Part shown: in pieces, positions 1-5,342 of the stretch | Layout of the letters: each line of letters begins with the position of its first letter | How positions within the stretch are numbered: the stretch's first letter is position 1 | Source: Micavibrio aeruginosavorus | GTDB lineage: Bacteria > Pseudomonadota > Alphaproteobacteria > Micavibrionales > Micavibrionaceae | DNA: 5,342 bases | Assembly (NCBI GenBank): GCA_003241475.1 | Contig: QFQB01000121.1 | Location: forward strand, 1 to 5,342 | Reading direction: 5' to 3' | Position numbers and translations under genes: made by a program | Notes under the pieces: model-generated | The model's database searches: none | Seen by the model: the letters and a program-made list of their open reading frames with translations, nothing else | Told to the model about the DNA's origin: nothing

Positions 1-726
1 GCCCACTGGCAGCGCCTCTCCGGTGAGGCGAAAGACAGTTTCCGCTTCCTGCATGTCTCAACCGACGAAGTCTACGGCTCGCTGGGAGATGACGGTCTCT
101 TCACCGAGACAACCCCCTATGATCCAAGTTCACCCTATTCCGCATCGAAGGCTGCTTCTGATCATCTGGCCAAGGCCTGGGCGCGCACCTACAAAATGCC
201 GGTTGTTGTCTCCAACTGTTCGAACAATTATGGTCCTTTCCATTTCCCGGAAAAGCTCATTCCACTGGTCATCCTCAACGCACTTCATGGCCAGCCTCTG
301 CCGGTCTACGGCAATGGCGCCAATATCCGTGACTGGCTTTATGTTGAGGATCACGCGCGCGCCCTTGATATTATCGCGGAGCGCGGCCGTATCGGCGAGA
401 CTTACAATGTCGGCGGACGCAATGAGCGGCGCAACATTGATGTCGTCAAGCGTATCTGCAGCCTGATGGACGATCTTCACCCGTCCGGCAAGCCGCATGA
501 GAGCCTGATCCAGTATGTGACCGACCGGCCTGGCCATGACGCGCGCTATGCCATCGATGCGACCAAGCTGGAGACGGAACTGGGCTGGAAGGCACAGGAG
601 AATTTTGACAGCGGTATCGAAAAGACTGTGCGCTGGTACATCGATAACGAATGGTGGTGGGCGCCCTTGCGCAAGGGATATGCCGGCCAGCGCCTTGGTA
701 TCATCAAGACGGATGCTGCTGAATGA
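1..726 (+). CDS. rfbB: dTDP-glucose 4,6-dehydratase RmlB/RfbB, 5'-truncated by the window edge
   Basis: Converts dTDP-D-glucose to dTDP-4-keto-6-deoxy-D-glucose, the second step of dTDP-L-rhamnose synthesis, in the cytoplasm with bound NAD. The frame is open from base 1 and gives 241 residues. The family is usually about 350, so roughly 110 N-terminal residues, including the Gly-rich NAD-binding loop, lie outside the window. Visible family marks, numbered from the first in-window codon: STDEVYG at 20-26, carrying the Thr-Asp-Glu used in dehydration; the SDR catalytic pair Tyr46 and Lys50 in YSASK; NYGPF at 76-80; RDWLYVED at 110-117; and the late DRPGHD at 175-180, all typical of RmlB. An internal ATG at 196 is not the start, because the catalytic motifs lie upstream of it. 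Its stop overlaps the next start (ATGA), indicating translational coupling to rfbD. The assignment is very secure; only the true start is unknown. Confidence 0.96.
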   Translation, partial: AHWQRLSGEAKDSFRFLHVSTDEVYGSLGDDGLFTETTPYDPSSPYSASKAASDHLAKAWARTYKMPVVVSNCSNNYGPFHFPEKLIPLVILNALHGQPLPVYGNGANIRDWLYVEDHARALDIIAERGRIGETYNVGGRNERRNIDVVKRICSLMDDLHPSGKPHESLIQYVTDRPGHDARYAIDATKLETELGWKAQENFDSGIEKTVRWYIDNEWWWAPLRKGYAGQRLGIIKTDAAE

Positions 727-1637
727 CCTCCAGATTGCGTTATCTTGTGACAGGCCACAAAGGCCAGGTTGTGCAGTCTCTCCTCGAGCAGAGCAAGCGT
801 CCCGAACATGAAAGAATAGAACTGGTCGCAGTTGGTCGACCCGATTTAGATCTAGCCAAGCCGGAAACGATTCGGACGACTGTAAACAAGATTAAGCCGG
901 ATCTTATCATTTCGGCGGCCGCTTATACGGCTGTCGATCAGGCGGAAAGCGACGAAGAAACGGCGCGAGCAGTTAATGCTCTCGGTCCACGCGCCTTGGC
1001 TGAAGCTGCTGCTTCACGGAAGATCCCGATCATTCATCTGTCCACCGACTATGTGTTTGACGGGATGAAGAGTGAACCTTACGTCGAGACCGATGCAGTT
1101 GGACCCACGAGTGCTTACGGGCGCACCAAGCTAGAAGGTGAACGTGTTGTACAGGAGGCAACGGATAATGCTGTCATCCTGCGCACTGCTTGGGTTTACA
1201 GTGCCTTCGGCAAAAACTTTGTGAAGACCATGCTCCGATTGGCGGAGACGCGGGATAGTGTGAATGTCGTTGCCGATCAATTTGGCAATCCGACGTCAGC
1301 TCTGGACATTGCCGACGGGATTTTCAAGATCGCCCGCAATCTGACAGAGGACGGCGATCGCACTCTTCGAGGGATGTTTCATATGGCCGGTCGAGGGGAG
1401 GCGAGTTGGGCCGATTTTGCGGAGGAAATCTTCCGTTTATCAGCCTCTAAAGGAGGCCCTAGCGCAGCGGTCGGACGGATCTCGACCGTGGAGTACCCAA
1501 CACCAGCCAAACGGCCTGCCAATTCGCGACTGAGCAACTTTGCACTAAGAGCGGCTCATGCTGTGGAGCTACCGACTTGGCAACACTCCGTAAATGACAT
1601 TGTTGAACGCCTTGTCGCGTCCAAAACCTATCTGTGA
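723..1637 (+). CDS. rfbD: dTDP-4-dehydrorhamnose reductase RmlD/RfbD
   Basis: Reduces dTDP-4-keto-L-rhamnose to dTDP-L-rhamnose with NAD(P)H, the last step of the pathway, in the cytoplasm. The product is 304 residues, normal for the family and apparently complete. It is an extended-SDR Rossmann protein: the cofactor loop TGHKGQVV lies at 10-17, AAYTAVDQAE at 66-75, STDYVFDG at 107-114, and the catalytic YGRTK has Tyr132 and Lys136. RTAWVYS follows, and near the C-terminus is the RPANSRLSN stretch typical of RmlD. The loop reads GQVV where many RmlD proteins have GQxG; this is probably a lineage variant and not a defect, since the rest is intact. The ATG at 723 overlaps the rfbB stop (ATGA) and has only a weak Shine-Dalgarno sequence, which fits translational coupling. 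rfbA follows after 18 bases. Confidence 0.96.
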   Translation: MTSRLRYLVTGHKGQVVQSLLEQSKRPEHERIELVAVGRPDLDLAKPETIRTTVNKIKPDLIISAAAYTAVDQAESDEETARAVNALGPRALAEAAASRKIPIIHLSTDYVFDGMKSEPYVETDAVGPTSAYGRTKLEGERVVQEATDNAVILRTAWVYSAFGKNFVKTMLRLAETRDSVNVVADQFGNPTSALDIADGIFKIARNLTEDGDRTLRGMFHMAGRGEASWADFAEEIFRLSASKGGPSAAVGRISTVEYPTPAKRPANSRLSNFALRAAHAVELPTWQHSVNDIVERLVASKTYL

Positions 1638-1644
1638 AGATATC

Positions 1645-1650
1645 GAGGGA
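1645..1650 (+). promoter_or_regulatory. Ribosome binding site of rfbA
   Basis: The purine run GAGGGA lies five bases before the ATG at 1656, in the short gap after the rfbD stop. It fixes the rfbA start over a competing frame that opens at 1634 inside the rfbD tail. Confidence 0.75.
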
Positions 1651-1655
1651 AGAGC

Positions 1656-2525
1656 ATGAAGGGCATCATTCTGGCTGGTGGCAGTGGAACGCGACTGCAT
1701 CCCATGACCTTGGTTACATCGAAGCAGCTCATGCCAGTCTACGACAAGCCAATGATCTATTATCCCTTGTCGACCCTCATGCTGGCAGGGATCCGCGATA
1801 TCCTGATCATCTCAACGCCGAAGGATCTGCCGAGCTTTCAGGCTCTTCTTGGTGACGGTTCAAAATGGGGTATTTCACTGTCCTATGCAGAGCAACCGTC
1901 ACCTGATGGGCTCGCACAGGCCTACATTATTGGCGCGGATTTTGTAGGGGACAGCCCCTCCTGCCTCATCCTTGGAGACAACATCTTCTATGGACACGGG
2001 GTCAGTGAGCTCTTCAAAGAGGCTACCGCAGCAAGAGAAGGTGCCACTGTATTCGCATACCACGTCAGCGATCCCGAACGCTATGGTGTGGTCGAATTCG
2101 ATAAGGATAAAAGAGCGATTTCAATCGAGGAAAAACCTGTCCACCCGAAGTCAAATTGGGCGGTAACAGGTCTGTATTTTTACGATAAGGAGGTTGTTAA
2201 TATCGCTGCAAATTTGAAGCCATCAGCCCGTGGTGAGCTAGAAATTACAGATGTAAACCGTATCTATCTTGAGCGCGGTAAACTTTCTGTACAAGAGCTA
2301 GGGCGTGGCTATGCGTGGCTCGATACTGGCACACCTGACAGCCTGTTAGAGGCGTCAGAATTTGTGGCAACACTAGAGCGACGTCAAGGATTTAAGATAT
2401 CCTGTCCGGAAGAGATCGCTTTCCGCCAAGGATTTATTGATAGAAATCAGCTAAAAAATATATACCTAAGCATGCAGAAAAGCAAATACGGCGCTTACAT
2501 CGAAAACATAATACGAGAATATTGA
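1656..2525 (+). CDS. rfbA: Glucose-1-phosphate thymidylyltransferase RmlA/RfbA
   Basis: Joins dTTP and glucose-1-phosphate to form dTDP-glucose and pyrophosphate, the entry step to dTDP-L-rhamnose, and is the usual feedback-controlled enzyme of the pathway. The product is 289 residues, the normal length. It has the nucleotidyltransferase signature GGSGTRLHP at 8-16 followed by Lys23 in SKQLMPVYDKP; EQPSPDGLAQA at 79-89; LGDNIFYGHG at 106-115, with the metal-binding Asp108; EEKP at 158-161; and WLDTGTP from 221, with the second metal Asp223. The C-terminal region (FRQGFIDRNQL) is also typical. The start follows from the GAGGGA site and from the signature beginning at residue 2. It is third in the rfbB-rfbD-rfbA operon. 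Base composition falls toward its 3' end (about 37% GC at 2461-2520 against about 52% at 1741-1800), so it straddles the boundary with the AT-rich downstream genes. Its stop codon lies inside the -35 box of a predicted promoter. Confidence 0.97.
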   Translation: MKGIILAGGSGTRLHPMTLVTSKQLMPVYDKPMIYYPLSTLMLAGIRDILIISTPKDLPSFQALLGDGSKWGISLSYAEQPSPDGLAQAYIIGADFVGDSPSCLILGDNIFYGHGVSELFKEATAAREGATVFAYHVSDPERYGVVEFDKDKRAISIEEKPVHPKSNWAVTGLYFYDKEVVNIAANLKPSARGELEITDVNRIYLERGKLSVQELGRGYAWLDTGTPDSLLEASEFVATLERRQGFKISCPEEIAFRQGFIDRNQLKNIYLSMQKSKYGAYIENIIREY

Positions 2526-2552
2526 CAGTTACACCAATAACATTTGTATAAT
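2522..2552 (+). promoter_or_regulatory. Predicted sigma70-type promoter on the rfbA stop codon
   Basis: A perfect -35 hexamer TTGACA (2522-2527) and a perfect -10 hexamer TATAAT (2547-2552) are separated by 19 bases, slightly longer than the ideal 17. The TGA stop of rfbA (2523-2525) is part of the -35 box. Transcription would start near 2558-2560, about 45 bases before the preferred glycosyltransferase start at 2604. This is a sequence match only. AT-rich DNA produces such matches by chance, but two exact hexamers at workable spacing in an intergenic position is a good candidate. It would express the downstream genes independently of the rml operon. Confidence 0.55.
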
Positions 2553-2590
2553 ATAGTTCTGTTATCTTATGAATCCAACAGCATAATGCC

Positions 2591-2594
2591 GGAG
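2591..2594 (+). promoter_or_regulatory. Ribosome binding site deciding the glycosyltransferase start
   Basis: GGAG lies nine bases before the ATG at 2604 and six before an in-frame GTG at 2601. The other in-frame candidates, TTG at 2544 and ATG at 2586, have no clear purine-rich site upstream. TTG 2544 also lies upstream of the expected transcript start of the predicted promoter. Confidence 0.5.
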
Positions 2595-2603
2595 AAAAAT
2601 GTG

Positions 2604-4382
2604 ATGGTTTTCGAAAATATTGATGAAATAAACGCTGACATTGTATTATTCTCAAGCCAGATTATCGAACATAATAATCTGTCTTCAGGTTTCCATGCCA
2701 GAATATTTGATGGAAAGAAAAAAATATACAAGAAGATTGATTTGAATGAATACATAAATTTAAACAAAAATAATGGCTGCAGCACCGTCGCATTCGTCGT
2801 AACGGGAAACTTTGTTGAGTGGGAGACAATGTTTTCCGTGGCGGGTGATCTTATTCTGAATGTACATTTGATTGTGCCGGGTTCGTCAGGAGCGCTATCG
2901 AGCTCCTGTCTGAGCCAACTTTCAACGGAATTGGCCATAAGATTCGCAACGTACGGTTACAAATTCGATGTGAATTATGCTTCCTGTCACATGGATAAGG
3001 AGCTCGCAGGGTCTATTGTTCCGGCTGTCTATACGACGTCTCTGGGAACTTTCTTAAGCGGGCTCTTGCCTTTGCAGCAGGACATGATGAATGTACTCTC
3101 ATTCAACACGACTGCAAGACAACCGGATCTCCAACACAAAAGCCGACCGACCTTCACGGTACTCACCCGAACCCAGGGCAAGCGACTAGAGACCTTACAA
3201 GAGGTCTTTCTCTGCCTCTCTGCGCAGACATATTTAGATTTCGAACATCTAGTAATCGCGCACAATGCCGATGATGATGCGATTCGGCATATAAAGCATC
3301 TAATTGATAATCAACCCAGCGACTTCCGAAATAAGATCCGTTTTGAGAGGGTTGAAGGGGGTACGAGAACAACACCATTAAATATCGGATTTTCAATCGC
3401 GAACGGACTATACGTCGTGATATTAGATGATGACGACATCGTTTTCGCCCACTGGTTGGAAACATTTGCCGGAATCGCCGCTAGGAAACCTGGTGCTTTG
3501 TTGCGAGCGGTTGCCCTACGTCAGGAGTTTACATGGGCGACTGTTAACGGCAAGCGAGCTGCACGTGCCATCAGCGGCATGTATAATGATTACGGTCCTG
3601 ACTTTGATTTTATTCAGCATCTCGAAACGAATTTAACCCCGCCTGTTTCAATAGCATTTCCACGCTACCTTTTCGCTGAACACGGGCTTCGCTTTGACGA
3701 AGCGCTTACCACTACAGAAGACTGGGATTACATTATGAGGTGTGCGGCGTATGTTGGCGTAGGCGTATCCGATCAAATCACATGCATCTATCGATGGTGG
3801 ATTGCTGCGGAAAGTTCGAGAGAAATGCATTCCCAGGATGAATGGATCTTGAACCACGAAGTGATCCAAAATCGGCTTAATAGCACGCCGGTACTTCTCG
3901 AGTCGAGATCTATAAAAACAATCCGTAATATATCAAGTAAACGGGACGAATTTTTAAGGTGGGCCAATTCTTTACATCACGAAATTGAAAAAATTAAGAT
4001 TGCAGAAGAGGCAGTTCTTCCTCCTAATACGGATGGGATACAAGAGCCGCGTTTAACTAAGTGGGAAAATCTCATAAACAAAAAGTTTTACGTCGATAAA
4101 AAAACTAAGCTACTTAGGCGAACGATAATTGAAGATTCGGGTTTGTTTGACGCCGATTGGTATCAAGCCACCTACTCAGATGTTGCACAAAGTGGAGTTG
4201 ACCCTTTAACCCATTTTTTAGATTGCGGAAGCAGAGAGCTGCGCAGCCCGTGTAAAGCGTTTAATGCGAAAGCCTATTATGTAATGAATCGTGACGTGCA
4301 GTCTCATCGGATAGAGCCTGTTTTTCACTACCTACTCCATGGTAAGTGGGAAGGGCGTCCATTGAGATCACATGAGAGCTGA
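2604..4382 (+). CDS. GT2-type glycosyltransferase with unrecognised N-terminal region and two C-terminal tandem repeats
   Basis: Probably transfers a sugar from a nucleotide-sugar donor to a glycan or surface acceptor; donor and acceptor cannot be read from the sequence. From ATG 2604 the product is 592 residues. The frame extends upstream to a TTG at 2544 (612 residues, numbering used here), but the ribosome binding site favours 2604. Residues 21 to about 200 match no family I recognise. A GT-A/GT2 domain spans about 202-430: it opens with FTVLTRTQGKR (from 204), has an acidic DDDD at 295-298 in the position of the DxD metal/nucleotide site, and has E392-D393-W-D as the likely catalytic-base region. 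A charged linker at about 470-530 leads to two repeats (535-569 and 573-607). No signal peptide or membrane span is evident, so a cytoplasmic or membrane-associated role is likely. It is much more AT-rich than the rml genes (about 30% GC at 2581-2760), suggesting acquisition. It lies 78 bases after rfbA, which makes rhamnose a reasonable but unproven donor. Confidence 0.82.
   Translation: MVFENIDEINADIVLFSSQIIEHNNLSSGFHARIFDGKKKIYKKIDLNEYINLNKNNGCSTVAFVVTGNFVEWETMFSVAGDLILNVHLIVPGSSGALSSSCLSQLSTELAIRFATYGYKFDVNYASCHMDKELAGSIVPAVYTTSLGTFLSGLLPLQQDMMNVLSFNTTARQPDLQHKSRPTFTVLTRTQGKRLETLQEVFLCLSAQTYLDFEHLVIAHNADDDAIRHIKHLIDNQPSDFRNKIRFERVEGGTRTTPLNIGFSIANGLYVVILDDDDIVFAHWLETFAGIAARKPGALLRAVALRQEFTWATVNGKRAARAISGMYNDYGPDFDFIQHLETNLTPPVSIAFPRYLFAEHGLRFDEALTTTEDWDYIMRCAAYVGVGVSDQITCIYRWWIAAESSREMHSQDEWILNHEVIQNRLNSTPVLLESRSIKTIRNISSKRDEFLRWANSLHHEIEKIKIAEEAVLPPNTDGIQEPRLTKWENLINKKFYVDKKTKLLRRTIIEDSGLFDADWYQATYSDVAQSGVDPLTHFLDCGSRELRSPCKAFNAKAYYVMNRDVQSHRIEPVFHYLLHGKWEGRPLRSHES
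4146..4364 (+). repeat. Two tandem ~38-residue protein repeats at the glycosyltransferase C-terminus
   Basis: Copy 1 (4146-4250) begins FDADWYQATYSDV and copy 2 (4260-4364) begins FNAKAYYVMNRDV; the copies are 38 residues apart. Aligned without gaps they share 11 of 35 positions: F, A, Y, D, V, P, H, L, G, E and R in a common pattern F-x-A-x-x-Y-x5-D-V-x6-P-x-x-H-x-L-x-x-G-x-x-E-x-R. The pattern resembles the short 'FDxxWYLxxYPDV...HYLxHGxxEGR' repeats I know from large bacterial surface-polysaccharide glycosyltransferases, where they occur in variable number. Their role is unclear; binding of a glycan or partner protein is a guess. The copies are diverged at DNA level, so the duplication is old. 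Confidence 0.8.
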
Positions 4383-4426
4383 AGTTTGAAGCGCGCTTTC
4401 TGGCTAAGTGGTGATAGAGAGAAATT
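4383..4426 (+). promoter_or_regulatory. Short intergenic gap: palindrome and weak ribosome binding site
   Basis: This 44-base gap holds a 10-base perfect palindrome, AAGCGCGCTT (4389-4398), and a modest purine-rich ribosome binding site GAGAG (4417-4421) five bases before the ATG at 4427. The palindrome has no loop and no T-run after it, so it is not a terminator. No promoter was seen here, so the next gene is probably read through from the glycosyltransferase gene. Confidence 0.4.
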
Positions 4427-5239
4427 ATGTCAGAACCATCGTTCGCAACATTGTTGATCGGAGATAGCCACTATGCTGCAGTTGCCACCGCAGCCCAAGA
4501 GCGTCTCGTGTTCGATCCGAGTCAATTACGGACTGACTTGATTTTTTTTGACGCGTGGAAATACGGTCTAAGCTACCAGTTTACCTCGGATGAAATTGGC
4601 TCTGTCGAGCTCAACATGCAGCTTAGGGAAAACATTGAAATATTATCTCGGAACTACGATAATATCTCTTTAGTAACAATGCTTGGAGGAGGACATCATT
4701 TAGCGCTTACAGTGTTAGATAATGACGGTCCGTTGGAAGTTGTACTTCCTGGAGAGCCGCATCTACCTCTCAGGGATGATGCAACCTTATTAAGCCTCGA
4801 TATGATCGAGGATATATTTTTGCAACTTATCCAACCTACTTTCAATACACTAAAAGCTTTTCGTGCAGCCTTGCCCCAGGTTGCTATGCTGCAGGTGGAG
4901 TGTCCCCCAGCCAATGGTGATAACGAATATGTTCGAAATCACATAGGAAACTATTTTGAAAAGCTGTATTCTCCAGAGCAACTAGACGCCCTGTCGACAC
5001 CCGTTCAAAGGTACAAGTTCTGGAAAGTCCAATCCAATATGTATCAGAAAACGTGCTCGGAACTGGGAATAGAATATATGAAAGTACCTCCATCGGCAAT
5101 CGACGGATCGGGATTTCTGAAGCCAGAACATTACGGGCCGGATAGTACGCATGCTAACGCTTTGTATGGTAACGTAATTATTGACGCACTTGAATCTAGG
5201 TTCGGATGCAAGTTTGTTGGTTGGAACAGCTTTGGATAG
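4427..5239 (+). CDS. SGNH/GDSL-hydrolase-like protein, possible glycan acyl-modification enzyme
   Basis: Candidate esterase or acyltransferase of the SGNH fold; the specific reaction is unknown. The product is 270 residues. A beta-strand-like ATLLIGDSH (7-15) supplies a block I motif with the presumed nucleophile Ser14, and DSTH (239-242) near the C-terminus supplies the block V Asp-x-x-His pair. The middle stretch VTMLGGGHH (83-91) sits after a hydrophobic strand, where block III (GxND) is expected, but lacks the usual Asn, so the oxyanion hole or the activity may differ. There is no signal peptide or membrane span, implying a cytoplasmic protein acting on a precursor, or one exported otherwise. 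ATG 4427 has a weak GAGAG site and places GDSH close to the N-terminus, as expected. It is AT-rich like its upstream neighbour (about 38% GC at 4561-4680). It lies 44 bases after the glycosyltransferase and four bases before a GSCFA-like gene, so co-expression is likely. Family assignment is moderate; substrate is unassigned. Confidence 0.68.
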   Translation: MSEPSFATLLIGDSHYAAVATAAQERLVFDPSQLRTDLIFFDAWKYGLSYQFTSDEIGSVELNMQLRENIEILSRNYDNISLVTMLGGGHHLALTVLDNDGPLEVVLPGEPHLPLRDDATLLSLDMIEDIFLQLIQPTFNTLKAFRAALPQVAMLQVECPPANGDNEYVRNHIGNYFEKLYSPEQLDALSTPVQRYKFWKVQSNMYQKTCSELGIEYMKVPPSAIDGSGFLKPEHYGPDSTHANALYGNVIIDALESRFGCKFVGWNSFG

Positions 5240-5243
5240 AAAA

Positions 5244-5342
5244 ATGCATCCTTACAAAAGTCTTCCACAATACACACGCTGGAGCCACTCGGTAGCAGGA
5301 GTGGCCTATTCCGACCTTAATCCTATCGCTGCGTTCCCCTTT
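5244..5342 (+). CDS. Start of a GSCFA-domain-like protein, 3'-truncated by the window edge
   Basis: A frame opens at ATG 5244, four bases after the previous stop, and stays open to the window end (33 codons). A GGAT in the tail of the previous gene (5234-5237) is a possible weak ribosome binding site at six bases spacing. The N-terminus MHPYKSLPQYTRWSHSVAG resembles GSCFA-domain proteins, which often begin with 'NPYKxLPxxxFWRxAV' and have a 'xPKFxI' stretch just before the GSCFA motif; here it reads NPIAAFPF at the edge. The diagnostic GSCFA motif itself would fall just beyond the window. GSCFA proteins are of poorly known function and related to the SGNH/GDSL group, which fits the preceding gene. 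The call rests on recollection of family N-termini over 33 residues, so it is tentative; that a gene is present is more secure. Confidence 0.55.
   Translation, partial: MHPYKSLPQYTRWSHSVAGVAYSDLNPIAAFPF

Noticed and set aside
23..537. Alternative long frames on both strands across rfbB (+ 23-466 and - 130-537)
   Set aside because: They lie over the rfbB frame, which carries the SDR catalytic motifs, and their translations show no family features.
1153..1224. AGGAGG followed nine bases later by an ATG (1168) within rfbD
   Set aside because: The frame is out of phase with rfbD and stops after 18 codons; it lies over the conserved RmlD coding sequence.
2186..2194. Perfect Shine-Dalgarno-like TAAGGAGGT inside rfbA
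   Set aside because: It encodes Asp-Lys-Glu-Val in the intact RmlA frame, and no properly spaced start codon with a meaningful reading frame follows.
2544..2603. TTG at 2544 or ATG at 2586 as the glycosyltransferase start
   Set aside because: Neither has a clear ribosome binding site, and 2544 overlaps the predicted -10 region; kept only as an alternative.
2434..2938. Minus-strand frames across the rfbA/glycosyltransferase junction
   Set aside because: They overlap conserved coding sequence and the predicted promoter, show low-complexity or Cys/Phe-rich translations, and have no ribosome binding site.
5284..5305. Inverted repeat GCCACTC / GAGTGGC with an 8-base loop
   Set aside because: The 7-base stem is perfect, but no T-run follows and it lies inside the open reading frame of the last gene, so it is not a convincing terminator.

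Overview
The window is a 5.3 kb piece of a surface-polysaccharide (O-antigen, capsule or exopolysaccharide) locus, with every gene on the + strand. The rml protein style and the moderately GC-rich first half suggest an alphaproteobacterium, most likely of the Rhizobium/Agrobacterium kind. This is judged from protein character only; no rRNA or other marker is present.

Left half (1-2525): three dTDP-L-rhamnose genes in the order rfbB (5' end cut off by the window), rfbD and rfbA. rfbB and rfbD overlap by four bases (ATGA) and rfbA follows 18 bases later behind a clear ribosome binding site, so the three form one operon. Together they encode RmlA (glucose-1-phosphate to dTDP-glucose), RmlB (4,6-dehydration) and RmlD (final reduction to dTDP-L-rhamnose). 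The missing step, the RmlC epimerase, is not in the window and may lie upstream.

Right half (2526-5342): base composition drops sharply, to about 30% GC by hand count at 2581-2760 against about 64% at 481-600. The genes here look like variable cargo. First is a long GT2-type glycosyltransferase with an unrecognised N-terminal region and two tandem C-terminal repeats of about 38 residues. Next is a 270-residue protein with SGNH-hydrolase-like motifs (GDSH near the N-terminus, DSTH near the C-terminus). Last is the start of a third gene, cut by the window end, whose N-terminus resembles GSCFA-domain proteins. A consensus-quality promoter (TTGACA, 19 bases, TATAAT) sits on the rfbA stop codon. 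It could give the cargo genes their own transcription start, and it argues that the glycosyltransferase starts at about 2604 rather than at the upstream in-frame TTG.

Working model (inference): the rml operon supplies dTDP-rhamnose. The glycosyltransferase adds a sugar, possibly rhamnose, to a growing glycan or a surface acceptor. The SGNH-like and GSCFA-like proteins may add, remove or handle an acyl-type decoration. No tRNA, rRNA, CRISPR, insertion sequence or convincing terminator was seen, and no gap without a gene exceeds about 80 bases.
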